Program-made: the position numbers and the translations under genes
From: Paenibacillus contaminans
GTDB taxonomy: Bacteria; Bacillota; Bacilli; Paenibacillales; NBRC-103111
Direction: 5' to 3'
Assembly (NCBI RefSeq): GCF_003285015.1
Contig: NZ_QMFB01000042.1
Span: forward strand, 1 to 49,900
DNA length: 49,900 nucleotides
Notes under the pieces: model-generated
Database searches by the model: none
Told to the model about the DNA's origin: nothing
Seen by the model: only the letters and a program-made list of their open reading frames with translations
Shown: positions 15,330 through 22,698 of the stretch, piece by piece
How the letters are laid out: every line of letters starts with the position of its first letter
Numbering within the stretch: the stretch's first letter is position 1

Positions 15330-16187
15330 TTATTTCCCCCCGGATAATTTCTTCTGTAGAATGCGGCTTGGTATAGCGATCAACAGGTTGAAAATAAGGA
15401 CGACGAGCACGAGCAGCGCCGCGCTTCCTTGGGCGATTTGCTTAGCGTCCGGCGCAAGCGAAGCGGAGCCGACGTACCATAAGTGCACCGCAAGCGTCCC
15501 CCCCATCGCCATCGGATCGAAGTCCGGAAAAATCCGCGATGCCGACGTTCCTGCGGTAAAGATCAGAACGGCCGTTTCGCCGAGCGCCCTGCCTGCTACC
15601 AGCGTGACGCCGGTAATCAAACCTGGCAAAGATGCCGGCAGCAGCACGCTGCGAATCGCCTGCCAGCGGGTGGAGCCAAGCGCAAGGGATGCCTCCCAAT
15701 ACGAAGACGGAACGGCGCGAATCGCTTCCTCCGTAACCCGGACGAGCACCGGCAAATTAAGCAGCGCCAAGGTAGCGGCTCCCCCGAGAATGGAGAACTT
15801 CAGACCGAGCAGCTTAACGAACAACAAGGCACCGAATAAACCGAATACGATGGATGGCACCGAAGACAGCGCCTCTACGGAAATGCGGACCAAATCCGTG
15901 AATTTATTTTTGCGTGCATAGATAGCCAGGTAAATACCGGCACCGATTCCGATCGGCAAGGAAAACAGCAGCGATAGGAACAAAATATAGAAGGAGTTGA
16001 ACAACTGCGGTCCGACACCGCCTCCAGCTTCGATTTCGGACGGCTTCCCGGTCAGAAACCCCCAAGAAAGATGACCGAGCCCGCTGCCGAGAATTTTTAC
16101 AAGAAACCAGGCCAAAATAAGAATGATCGTAATACCGGCCGCCCAGAAATATACGGTTGCCGCTTTATCGGTCCACTTGCTCTTCAT
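15330..16187 (-). CDS. pstA: Phosphate ABC transporter permease PstA
   Basis: This 285-residue inner-membrane subunit has about six transmembrane segments. The binding-protein-dependent transport signature is EEAIRAVPSSYWEASLALG followed by GSTRWQAIRSVLLPASLPGLITG, the loop that contacts PstB. The start at 16187 begins MKSKWTDKAATVYFWAAG. A longer frame would run into pstC coding sequence and is not used. It overlaps pstC by four bases and is followed after two bases by pstB, so the three are translationally linked. Confidence 0.97.
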   Translation of the reverse strand: MKSKWTDKAATVYFWAAGITIILILAWFLVKILGSGLGHLSWGFLTGKPSEIEAGGGVGPQLFNSFYILFLSLLFSLPIGIGAGIYLAIYARKNKFTDLVRISVEALSSVPSIVFGLFGALLFVKLLGLKFSILGGAATLALLNLPVLVRVTEEAIRAVPSSYWEASLALGSTRWQAIRSVLLPASLPGLITGVTLVAGRALGETAVLIFTAGTSASRIFPDFDPMAMGGTLAVHLWYVGSASLAPDAKQIAQGSAALLVLVVLIFNLLIAIPSRILQKKLSGGK

Positions 16188-17083
16188 TTCACTTCGCTCC
16201 TTCTCGCAACAACGCGGATGATCAAAATCAAGAGCAGCGATACGACAAGCAGGACGAGCGCCATCATATAAAGCGCGTTGTTCCAGGTCGTGCCGTAGGC
16301 GATATGGCCCATATCCTTGACGATCGCCGTCGTCAGAACGGTTGTCGAATCGAGCAAGGAGCTCGGCATTTTCGGCGAGTTGCCGATTACCATGAAGACG
16401 GCCATCGTTTCGCCGATCGCCCGTCCCATGCCGAGCACGACGCCGGTAATAATACCGGGGCGAGCCGCCGGAATGAGCACGCGCCATATCGTTTGCCACC
16501 GCGTTGCGCCTAGTGCAAGCGAAGCTTCTTCAAGTCTGCCGGGAAGCGAGCGGAGCGCGTCCTCGGAGATCGACATGATCGTAGGTAAAATCATAACGGC
16601 AAGAATGATTGCAGCGGGCAAAATCCCGTATCCGACGCCGCCGAACAGCTTTCCGAGAGCCGGCACGATAACCGTCAAGCCGATCAAGCCGTAAACGACC
16701 GACGGAATGCCGACGAACAAATCGGCAGCCGGCCGCAATATTTCACGCATCCATTTCGGTGCGATTTTGGCCATAAATACCGCTCCCGACAGCGCTAGCG
16801 GCACCGACAGCAAGACCGATACCAAGGTGAGCAGCAGCGTGCTGTACAGGAACGGGAACGTTCCGAAGCTTGGCGAGCTTTCCGACGAAGGCGTCCAATC
16901 CGTGGAGAAGAAAAACTCCATGATCGAGACATCGGCGAATGTTTTGGAGCCCTGAAACCCTACGAATGCGATTATAGAAAAAATGACGATAGCGACAAGA
17001 CCGGCGCTTCCGACGAACAAATATTTCATTGCACCGTCTTTGCGATTTTGCAATTTCGTCCATTTGCTTAGTCGTTTTTCCAT
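16184..17083 (-). CDS. pstC: Phosphate ABC transporter permease PstC
   Basis: This 299-residue membrane subunit pairs with PstA. A cytoplasmic N-terminus is followed by a first helix (about 18-40), a loop with STDWTPSSESSPSFGTFPF typical of PstC, and the EAA-type loop EDALRSLPGRLEEASLALG. The start at 17083 (MEKRLSKW) has AGGGAAG upstream. A longer upstream frame has no support. The gene has its own PHO box and -10 hexamer about 105-155 bases upstream, beyond a terminator that follows pstS, so it can be expressed independently of pstS. Confidence 0.97.
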   Translation of the reverse strand: MEKRLSKWTKLQNRKDGAMKYLFVGSAGLVAIVIFSIIAFVGFQGSKTFADVSIMEFFFSTDWTPSSESSPSFGTFPFLYSTLLLTLVSVLLSVPLALSGAVFMAKIAPKWMREILRPAADLFVGIPSVVYGLIGLTVIVPALGKLFGGVGYGILPAAIILAVMILPTIMSISEDALRSLPGRLEEASLALGATRWQTIWRVLIPAARPGIITGVVLGMGRAIGETMAVFMVIGNSPKMPSSLLDSTTVLTTAIVKDMGHIAYGTTWNNALYMMALVLLVVSLLLILIIRVVARRSEVK

Positions 17084-17185
17084 TTTATTCTTCCCTGTAC
17101 TTAGTTCTTCGGCGATCGATGACACCGAGACCCCCCCTATCGAATCCGACAATAACGATTTGTAAATGCCGTTTGACTTATCTCT

Positions 17186-17239
17186 ATCATAGGACTTATT
17201 TGTTAGAAGAGATGCGAGCAATTGTAAAGGGAATGTAAA
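17186..17239 (-). promoter_or_regulatory. PHO box and -10 of pstC
   Basis: On the minus strand two TTTACA hexamers (17239-17234 and 17228-17223) lie 11 bp apart. After 31 bases comes the -10 hexamer TATGAT (17191-17186). Spacing is identical at the pstS, chemoreceptor and phoR promoters. No -35 is apparent, as expected where PhoP recruits polymerase. Confidence 0.82.
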
Positions 17240-17309
17240 AAATGCCCCGCGAAGCGAAGCAATTCTCGAAGCGTAGTCCTAAAGTCATCGGCGCAAAATA
17301 TAGAAACCC

Positions 17310-17338
17310 AAAAAGAGCGGCCAAAAGCGCTCCGCTCT
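17310..17338 (-). terminator. Terminator between pstS and pstC
   Basis: On the minus strand AGAGCGG (17338-17332) pairs with CCGCTCT (17320-17314) and five T follow. It lies 18 bases after the pstS stop and upstream of the pstC PHO box. It should stop most pstS transcripts and allow PstS to be made in excess. Confidence 0.78.
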
Positions 17339-17355
17339 ATTTGAATAGAAAGCTA

Positions 17356-18279
17356 TTATTTTTTCAGCAGGTTGGCCGGCAGGAATTTCAGCTTCTCGAC
17401 TTGGCCTTCTTGGAATTCTTTGCTCAAGATGTAGTCAAGGAACGCTTTCGTCACTGCGTCAGGCTGGCCTTTGGTGTACATGCGCTCTACGCCGTAAAGC
17501 GGGTATTTGCCGTCTTTAATCGCTTCTTTGGAGTAAGCGACATCGTCGATTTTGAGCGCTTTGGTAGCTTCGGTCAAGTATGGCGTGTCCACGTAACCGA
17601 TCGAACCGCTCGTCGTACCGACAGCTTCCGCTACGGTTTTGCTGGAGTCTTGCGTTACGCCTTCCTTGGAGAATGCCGCGCCGTTCATAATGATCGATGC
17701 AACAAGCTTACGGGAACCGGAGCTGTCTTGACGGTGGATCAGTTGGATCTTTTTGTCCTCTCCGCCGACTTCTTTCCAGTTCGTGATTTTACCGCTGTAA
17801 ATATCGGCAGCTTGCTGCTTCGTCAGGTTCTCGACTTTTACATCTTTATTAACGATCAGAGCGAACGGAGCGATCGCTACGATGTGCTCGACAAGCTTAT
17901 CTTTATATTGTGCGTCTGCCTCGACGTCGGAGTTACCGATGCTGGATACGCCGTCCGCTACGTTTTTCACGCCTGTGCCGGAGCCGCCGCCCGTTACTTG
18001 AACCGTTACTTTCGGATTTTTGTTCATAAACTCGGTTGCTGCTTGCTGAACGAGCGGCTGCAAAGCGGTAGAGCCGGAAGCCGTTACCGTTCCTGTAATT
18101 TCAGGCGACTTGGAAGGCGCCGTAGATGGCGATGTGCTAGGTGCCGTCGAAGCGGATGGCGAGGAGCTTGCTGCGCCGTCTTTTTTCTCTTCTTTGTTTC
18201 CGCAGCCTGCCGCTACCCCTGCAACCAGAATAGATGCTAATGCTAGACTCATTGCTTTCTTAGATACGTGCTTGAACAT
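17356..18279 (-). CDS. pstS: Phosphate-binding lipoprotein PstS
   Basis: This 307-residue protein is the extracellular phosphate receptor of the Pst importer. It has a lipoprotein signal with lipobox VAAGC (C26), then a Ser/Pro/Thr/Ala-rich linker to about residue 60. The mature domain has phosphate-loop segments TASGSTALQPL, GGGSGTG and RQDSSGSR, all typical of PstS. The start at 18279 has GGGAGGAC upstream. A PHO box and -10 precede it, and a terminator follows it. It is divergent from the chemoreceptor gene, whose promoter also carries a PHO box. Confidence 0.97.
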   Translation of the reverse strand: MFKHVSKKAMSLALASILVAGVAAGCGNKEEKKDGAASSSPSASTAPSTSPSTAPSKSPEITGTVTASGSTALQPLVQQAATEFMNKNPKVTVQVTGGGSGTGVKNVADGVSSIGNSDVEADAQYKDKLVEHIVAIAPFALIVNKDVKVENLTKQQAADIYSGKITNWKEVGGEDKKIQLIHRQDSSGSRKLVASIIMNGAAFSKEGVTQDSSKTVAEAVGTTSGSIGYVDTPYLTEATKALKIDDVAYSKEAIKDGKYPLYGVERMYTKGQPDAVTKAFLDYILSKEFQEGQVEKLKFLPANLLKK

Positions 18280-18336
18280 TGTAGAATGTCCTCCCTTTAA
18301 TGTGTTTGTATGATTTCGTTTTCGTCTACGTTTGTT

Positions 18337-18390
18337 ATCGTAACAAGCGATTGTTAAGCGCAAACCCGAAAAACGTTAAGGGAATGTAAA
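18337..18390 (-). promoter_or_regulatory. PHO box and -10 of pstS
   Basis: On the minus strand TTTACA (18390-18385) and TTAACG (18379-18374) lie 11 bp apart. The -10 hexamer TACGAT (18342-18337) follows after 31 bases. The start codon is at 18279. This is the expected layout for PhoP activation under phosphate limitation. Confidence 0.82.
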
Positions 18391-18443
18391 AAATGAAAAG
18401 TTGAAAATCAGGGCTTTGCGGTCGATCCTAGGCACTAGAAAAA

Positions 18444-18497
18444 TTTACATATCATTTACAAAATGAATCTTCTGCGTTAATAGTAACGGCCTATACT
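18444..18497 (+). promoter_or_regulatory. PHO box and -10 of the chemoreceptor gene
   Basis: Two perfect TTTACA hexamers (18444-18449 and 18455-18460) lie 11 bp apart on the plus strand. After exactly 31 bases comes TATACT (18492-18497). The chemoreceptor start is at 18592. The box points away from pstS and is separate from the pstS box. Confidence 0.8.
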
Positions 18498-18591
18498 TAT
18501 CACCATAGAGATAGAGATGTCGAATCGTGCGCAAGCTTTCCTTATATGCGGGCGGCCGGCGGCTGTAAACCATTAATAGGAGGAATCGGGT

Positions 18592-20592
18592 ATGGGGAAA
18601 CGGAACGTATCCATGAAAATCAAGCTCATAACAAGCTTTGCGGGTATGCTGGCTGTGTTTTTGGCAGTCGCATTTTATAACCTGGCGCAGGTGAGAGATA
18701 TCAAATCCCATCACGGCGTGCAGAACGAAAAAATAACGTATGAATTGACGGCGCTCGAATTAAAGGTGCTCGTGCAGGATTTGAAGGATATTTCTTCCGG
18801 CCTGATGATTTCCCGAAAGCTCGATTTCGTCGAAAAATATAACGTCAAACGGAAAGAATATAATGAACTGCTGCAAAAGGTAGGCAATACGGCGTCTACG
18901 CCCGAACAGATTCAGCTGCGCAGCCAGCTGATCGTCGCCACATCGGAGTATATGGAAGTGTTCGACCGCGCCGTGCGGGTCATTCAGGATACGTCCTACA
19001 GCGAAACCGACATCCTGAAAAACACGGAATCCCTATACAACCAGGCGCAGCAGCAGCGGGATCTCATTTTTGACTTGGTGGACAAGTTTTACCGGATTTA
19101 TGCGGACGAAGCGAATGCGGCGATTGCAGCCTCGAATGAAAAAATGGACGGCACGGTTGCCGTCATGATCGGCGCGGCCATTGTGATCCTGCTGCTCGGA
19201 AGCATCGTCGCCGCTCTTCTTATTCGCTCATTCGTTAAGCCTATCGGCCGGCTGCAAAAGGCGGTCGCGCTTATTTCCGAAGGCGATCTCCGCCATAAGA
19301 TCAACGCTCAGACAAACGACGAGCTCGGACAGCTCAGCCATAACTTCGATAAAATGATCGACCAGGTGCGGCATATGCTCGGTACGACGCAGCAAATCGC
19401 TTCCTCGCTGTCCGAAAACTCTCAATCCTTCCGGCAGGTCTCGGTGTCAACCGCCGCCGCGAATGCCGATATATTGAAGGCTATTGATGAAATCTCGGCG
19501 GGAGCCGACCAACAGGCGCAGCGAACGGAGCAAAGCGCCCAAATTATCGGCGAGTTGGACCGGGAGGTTCGAACCGTTTGGGAAGCCGCTCGGCACATGC
19601 AGCAAATGAGCGCAGAGGCGGGACAAAAAACGGAGCTTGGCGAAGCGTCGGTGCAGGAGCTCAGCACAGCGTCGCGGCAGACGGGAGCCATGATCGATCA
19701 GGCTTTGGAAGCGATGGAGACCCTTTCCGCAGGCTCGAAGCAAATCGGCAGCATCGTAAAGGCGATTACGGAAATTTCGACGCAGACGCATATTTTAGCC
19801 CTGAATGCGGCAATCGAAGCGGCGAGAGCCGGCGTTCACGGAAAGGGATTCTCCGTCGTCGCCGAGGAGGTACGCACGTTGGCTGCGCAAACGAACGAGT
19901 CGGCCAAAAGCATCGGGGAGCGAATCTCTGCCCTGCAGCTGCAAATCGGCGGGCTGGGCGGTAAAATGCAGGAAACGCGGGACAAGCTTTACAAACAGAA
20001 TGCCAAAGTTGATGCGACGCTCGCTTCGTTCTCGGCCATTCGCATGTCCATGCAAGAGATCGGCGGGCAAATCGACCGCATCGGCGGCATGATCGGAAAC
20101 GCACAGGAACAGAACAAACGGCTTATAGACTCCGTCCACTTCGTTGCGGCAATCGCCGAAGAAACGGCTGCCGGGGTTCAGGAAGTCAATTCGACCTCCT
20201 TCCAGCAGCATGCCTCAATTCGTCTTATCGCGGGACAAGCCGACGATATGAACCGGCTGTCGCAGGAGCTGTTCGAGGAAATCAATAAATTCCGCATCGA
20301 GCCGGAGCAGCTTGAAAGCGGTGCGTCGAATTCATCCGGCTCCGCAGCTTCAACTACGCTGTCTGAAGCAGCCGGCAGCCGGCCTGAAACAAGGATCGAT
20401 TCGCCGGCTATGCCAAACGGCGAACCGGCGGCGGATAGCGGCAGCCCCGCTTCTGAGGAGCGCGAGGATCAGCCGGAGCGCTTGCAGGACGAGCCGGGCG
20501 TTATGCAGGCTCCGGAAGAAGCCGCGGAGCGCGACGCCAAGCAGCCCGAAGCCAAAAAAGCCGAGGAAGAGAAAAAACTCGTTGGCGTCTGA
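18592..20592 (+). CDS. Methyl-accepting chemotaxis protein, predicted Pho-regulated
   Basis: This 666-residue receptor has a first membrane helix at about 10-30 and an extracellular helical sensor of about 160 residues. A second helix at about 188-212 and a HAMP domain follow, then a signalling domain with the conserved hairpin tip (QTHILALNAAIEAARAG, then FSVVAEEVRTLAAQT). No known ligand domain such as Cache is obvious. The sensor looks like a four-helix bundle, so the ligand is unknown. After about residue 570 comes an Ala/Glu/Ser/Pro-rich, probably disordered tail ending EEEKKLVGV, with no NWETF-type CheR tether. AGGAGG precedes the ATG. It is divergent from pstS and carries its own PHO box, which suggests a role in the response to phosphate starvation. 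Confidence 0.93.
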   Translation: MGKRNVSMKIKLITSFAGMLAVFLAVAFYNLAQVRDIKSHHGVQNEKITYELTALELKVLVQDLKDISSGLMISRKLDFVEKYNVKRKEYNELLQKVGNTASTPEQIQLRSQLIVATSEYMEVFDRAVRVIQDTSYSETDILKNTESLYNQAQQQRDLIFDLVDKFYRIYADEANAAIAASNEKMDGTVAVMIGAAIVILLLGSIVAALLIRSFVKPIGRLQKAVALISEGDLRHKINAQTNDELGQLSHNFDKMIDQVRHMLGTTQQIASSLSENSQSFRQVSVSTAAANADILKAIDEISAGADQQAQRTEQSAQIIGELDREVRTVWEAARHMQQMSAEAGQKTELGEASVQELSTASRQTGAMIDQALEAMETLSAGSKQIGSIVKAITEISTQTHILALNAAIEAARAGVHGKGFSVVAEEVRTLAAQTNESAKSIGERISALQLQIGGLGGKMQETRDKLYKQNAKVDATLASFSAIRMSMQEIGGQIDRIGGMIGNAQEQNKRLIDSVHFVAAIAEETAAGVQEVNSTSFQQHASIRLIAGQADDMNRLSQELFEEINKFRIEPEQLESGASNSSGSAASTTLSEAAGSRPETRIDSPAMPNGEPAADSGSPASEEREDQPERLQDEPGVMQAPEEAAERDAKQPEAKKAEEEKKLVGV

Positions 20593-20702
20593 GCCGGCCA
20601 TAAGCAGGAGCAATGGGTCAAATGGGACTATGCGCAGCTAAGTTACCCCGCAATGCACGTCGGAAGCTTGTCAGACCCGTTTTGATACATATACTGCTAA
20701 TT

Positions 20703-20750
20703 AAGAACCTTCCGTTCCGCTTTCCTAGCGGTTTTGAAGGTTCTTTTGCA
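20703..20750 (+). terminator. Terminator of the chemoreceptor gene
   Basis: AAGAACCTTC (20703-20712) pairs with GAAGGTTCTT (20736-20745), with an inner CCGC/GCGG stem, and T-rich sequence follows. Confidence 0.82.
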
Positions 20751-20792
20751 TTTTATACGGGATTCATGATTAGGGCGTCTTATGTATAAGGA

Positions 20793-20821
20793 TTGGCGAA
20801 TACGGCGTTTGCTTGTATAAT
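20793..20821 (+). promoter_or_regulatory. Sigma-A promoter of the SulP gene
   Basis: TTGGCG (20793-20798) and a perfect TATAAT (20816-20821) are separated by 17 bases. The coding start is at 20902. Confidence 0.65.
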
Positions 20822-20901
20822 TTATGACATAAACTATCGGCCCCGACTTTTCTGAGAGTGGAAAGTCAACATATTCTACCTATCTTGGGAGGTACTTTGT
20901 T

Positions 20902-22356
20902 TTGAGTTGGTCAAAATTGAATAGTTCCTGGTTATCGAACGCCCGTTTGGACATTTTATCGGGGATTACCGTCGCTTTGGCGCTTATTCCCGAGGCGATC
21001 GCATTCTCGATCATTGCCGGAGTCGATCCGATGGTCGGCTTGTATGCGTCGTTCTGCATTGCCGTAGTCATTTCCTTCGTAGGCGGCAGGCCCGGCATGA
21101 TCTCGGCTGCGACCGGCGCTATGGCGCTTTTAATGGTCACGCTCGTCAAAGAGCACGGCATCGAGTATTTGTTCGTCGCCACCGTTCTGACCGGGATCAT
21201 CCAGATCGGCTTAGGCTTGTTGAAGCTCGGGCGTTTCATTACGTTCGTGCCCCACTCGGTCATGACCGGCTTCGTCAACGCTTTGGCGATTCTTATTTTT
21301 ATGGCGCAATTGCCGCATTTCGTCGGCCAGGGATGGGTCATGTATGTTCTTGTTGCCGTTACGCTTGTCATCATTTATACGCTGCCGCGCCTGACCAAGG
21401 CTGTTCCGTCCGCACTGGCCGCCATCGTTTTCGTCTCCGTCTGCGTCATCGGCTTCGGACTTAACGTCAGCACGGTCGGCGATATGGGCGAAATTACCGG
21501 CGCTCTGCCCATTTTCCATTTGCCGGATGTCATTTGGTCGTTCGAAACGTTATGGATCATTCTCCCTTATTCGTTCTCGCTTGCGCTCGTCGGCATTATG
21601 GAATCGCTGCTGACCGCAACCATCGTCGATGAAATGACCGAAACGAAAAGCGACAAAAATAAAGAAATCAAAGGCCAAGGCATCGCCAACGTCGTTACAG
21701 GCTTTTTCGGAGGCATGGCGGGCTGCGCAATGATCGGACAGTCGGTGATCAACGTGAAATCCGGCGGGCGCACACGGCTTTCCACCTTCGTGGCGGGCGC
21801 CTTCCTCTTGTTCCTGATCATCGTGCTTGGCGACATCGTCAAGCAAATTCCGATGGCCGCGCTGGTCGGCGTTATGATCATGGTGTCCGTCGGCACCTTC
21901 GATTGGAAGTCGCTGCGGCAGCTGAACCGTATCCCGCGCGGCGATGCCTTCGTTATGATCGTCACCGTAGCGATCGTCGTCGCGACGCACGATCTTTCCA
22001 AAGGAGTTCTGGCAGGCGTCGTCCTTAGCGCCGTTTTATTCGCCTGGAAAATGGCCAAAATCCGCATCCATGCAGCCGAGCTGCCGGACGGCGTCAAACG
22101 GTACGCGGTAACCGGCCAGCTGTTTTTCGCAACGACATCGCATTTTGTCGAGCAGTTTCCTGCCGGCACCGATCCGCAGCAGGTGATCATCGATTTCACG
22201 CAATCGCATGTATGGGATCATTCCGCCGTAACGGCGATCGCCAAAGTGATGGTCAAATACGAGCTTGCGAACAAACATGCCGTCATCGTCGGCCTGAACG
22301 AAGAAAGCAGACTGCTCATCGAAAAAGTCGGATTATCCGCATCCGGCGTGCATTAA
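20902..22356 (+). CDS. SulP-family anion transporter with C-terminal STAS domain
   Basis: This 484-residue membrane protein has a transporter core at about 10-380. It starts with the SulP signature ILSGITVALALIPEAIAFSIIAGVDPMVGLYASF and includes RPGMISAATGAMALL and GGMAGCAMIGQSVINVKSGGRTRLS. A compact STAS domain follows at about 395-484 (VIIDFTQSHVWDHSAVTAI). Family members carry sulfate, bicarbonate or dicarboxylates, usually with sodium or protons. The substrate is not predictable here. The start is TTG at 20902, chosen because GGGAGG lies eight bases upstream. It has its own promoter, is probably monocistronic, and is followed four bases later by a MITE-like element. Confidence 0.94.
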   Translation: MSWSKLNSSWLSNARLDILSGITVALALIPEAIAFSIIAGVDPMVGLYASFCIAVVISFVGGRPGMISAATGAMALLMVTLVKEHGIEYLFVATVLTGIIQIGLGLLKLGRFITFVPHSVMTGFVNALAILIFMAQLPHFVGQGWVMYVLVAVTLVIIYTLPRLTKAVPSALAAIVFVSVCVIGFGLNVSTVGDMGEITGALPIFHLPDVIWSFETLWIILPYSFSLALVGIMESLLTATIVDEMTETKSDKNKEIKGQGIANVVTGFFGGMAGCAMIGQSVINVKSGGRTRLSTFVAGAFLLFLIIVLGDIVKQIPMAALVGVMIMVSVGTFDWKSLRQLNRIPRGDAFVMIVTVAIVVATHDLSKGVLAGVVLSAVLFAWKMAKIRIHAAELPDGVKRYAVTGQLFFATTSHFVEQFPAGTDPQQVIIDFTQSHVWDHSAVTAIAKVMVKYELANKHAVIVGLNEESRLLIEKVGLSASGVH

Positions 22357-22698
22357 ACGTTAGGGCGTGTCTGAAAACCCACTCAGGGTCATCTTTCACC
22401 GCCTTTTCGCCCCCTGCTTCGTTCCGTTTGCGAAGGCCGACCCCCGGTACGCCTTCCCAAACGCGCCTTGCATGCAAGGATAAACGGCTTCCGCCCTCTC
22501 TTGGGCGGTGCGTTTACCGTAGCGTAATCCGCACAAGGTTATGCGTAGCTTACCCTTTCGGATGGAGGTACGAAAATTCGGCAAAATCTGCTTCCCTCGG
22601 AGTTATCAGACACGCCCTAGGCAAATTTCGTATTTTGCGCTGTATCATTCTATAATACAATAGACTCGATCTTTCACTATGAAGCAAGGAGCTTTGCT
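22357..22698. other. Spacer filled by a MITE-like element
   Basis: Most of the 342 bases are the MITE-like element at 22361-22619. The remainder holds a TATAAT (22651-22656) that may be the -10 of the SWIM gene, with no good -35, and the ribosome site of that gene. The element lies 32 bases upstream of this -10. Confidence 0.55.
22361..22619. mobile_element. MITE-like element, long copy
   Basis: The 259-bp element has perfect 14-bp terminal inverted repeats, TAGGGCGTGTCTGA and TCAGACACGCCCTA. With mismatches the similarity extends to about 19 bp. The terminal TA may be a duplicated target. It shares both flanking blocks with the copy at 14407-14571 but keeps an extra internal stretch with a CCGCCC/GGGCGG hairpin. 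It contains no gene. The size, inverted ends and TA boundary suit a non-autonomous element moved by an IS elsewhere in the genome. The IS family is not identifiable here. Confidence 0.88.

Larger units (their letters stand above)
20593..20901 (+). other. Spacer between chemoreceptor and SulP genes
   Basis: It holds a terminator (20703-20750) and a sigma-A promoter (20793-20821). No gene is seen. The leader from about 20828 to 20885 can form a weak GACTTT/AAAGTC hairpin, but no riboswitch class was recognised. Confidence 0.55.

Noticed and set aside
16188..16499. Longer N-terminus for pstA
   Set aside because: The extra sequence is low-complexity Arg/Gly-rich and lies over pstC coding DNA. 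The start at 16187 has the expected family N-terminus.
17159..17175. A further PHO-like pair (GTCAAA and TTTACA on the minus strand)
   Set aside because: One hexamer fits poorly and no -10 follows at the distance seen in the four called promoters. It also lies downstream of the predicted pstC start.
19805..20092. Reading frames in other phases within the chemoreceptor gene
   Set aside because: They are shadows of the long receptor frame, which has clear family motifs throughout.
20828..20885. Possible riboswitch before the SulP gene
   Set aside because: Only one weak hairpin can be drawn. No conserved riboswitch core and no terminator or ribosome-site switch is visible.
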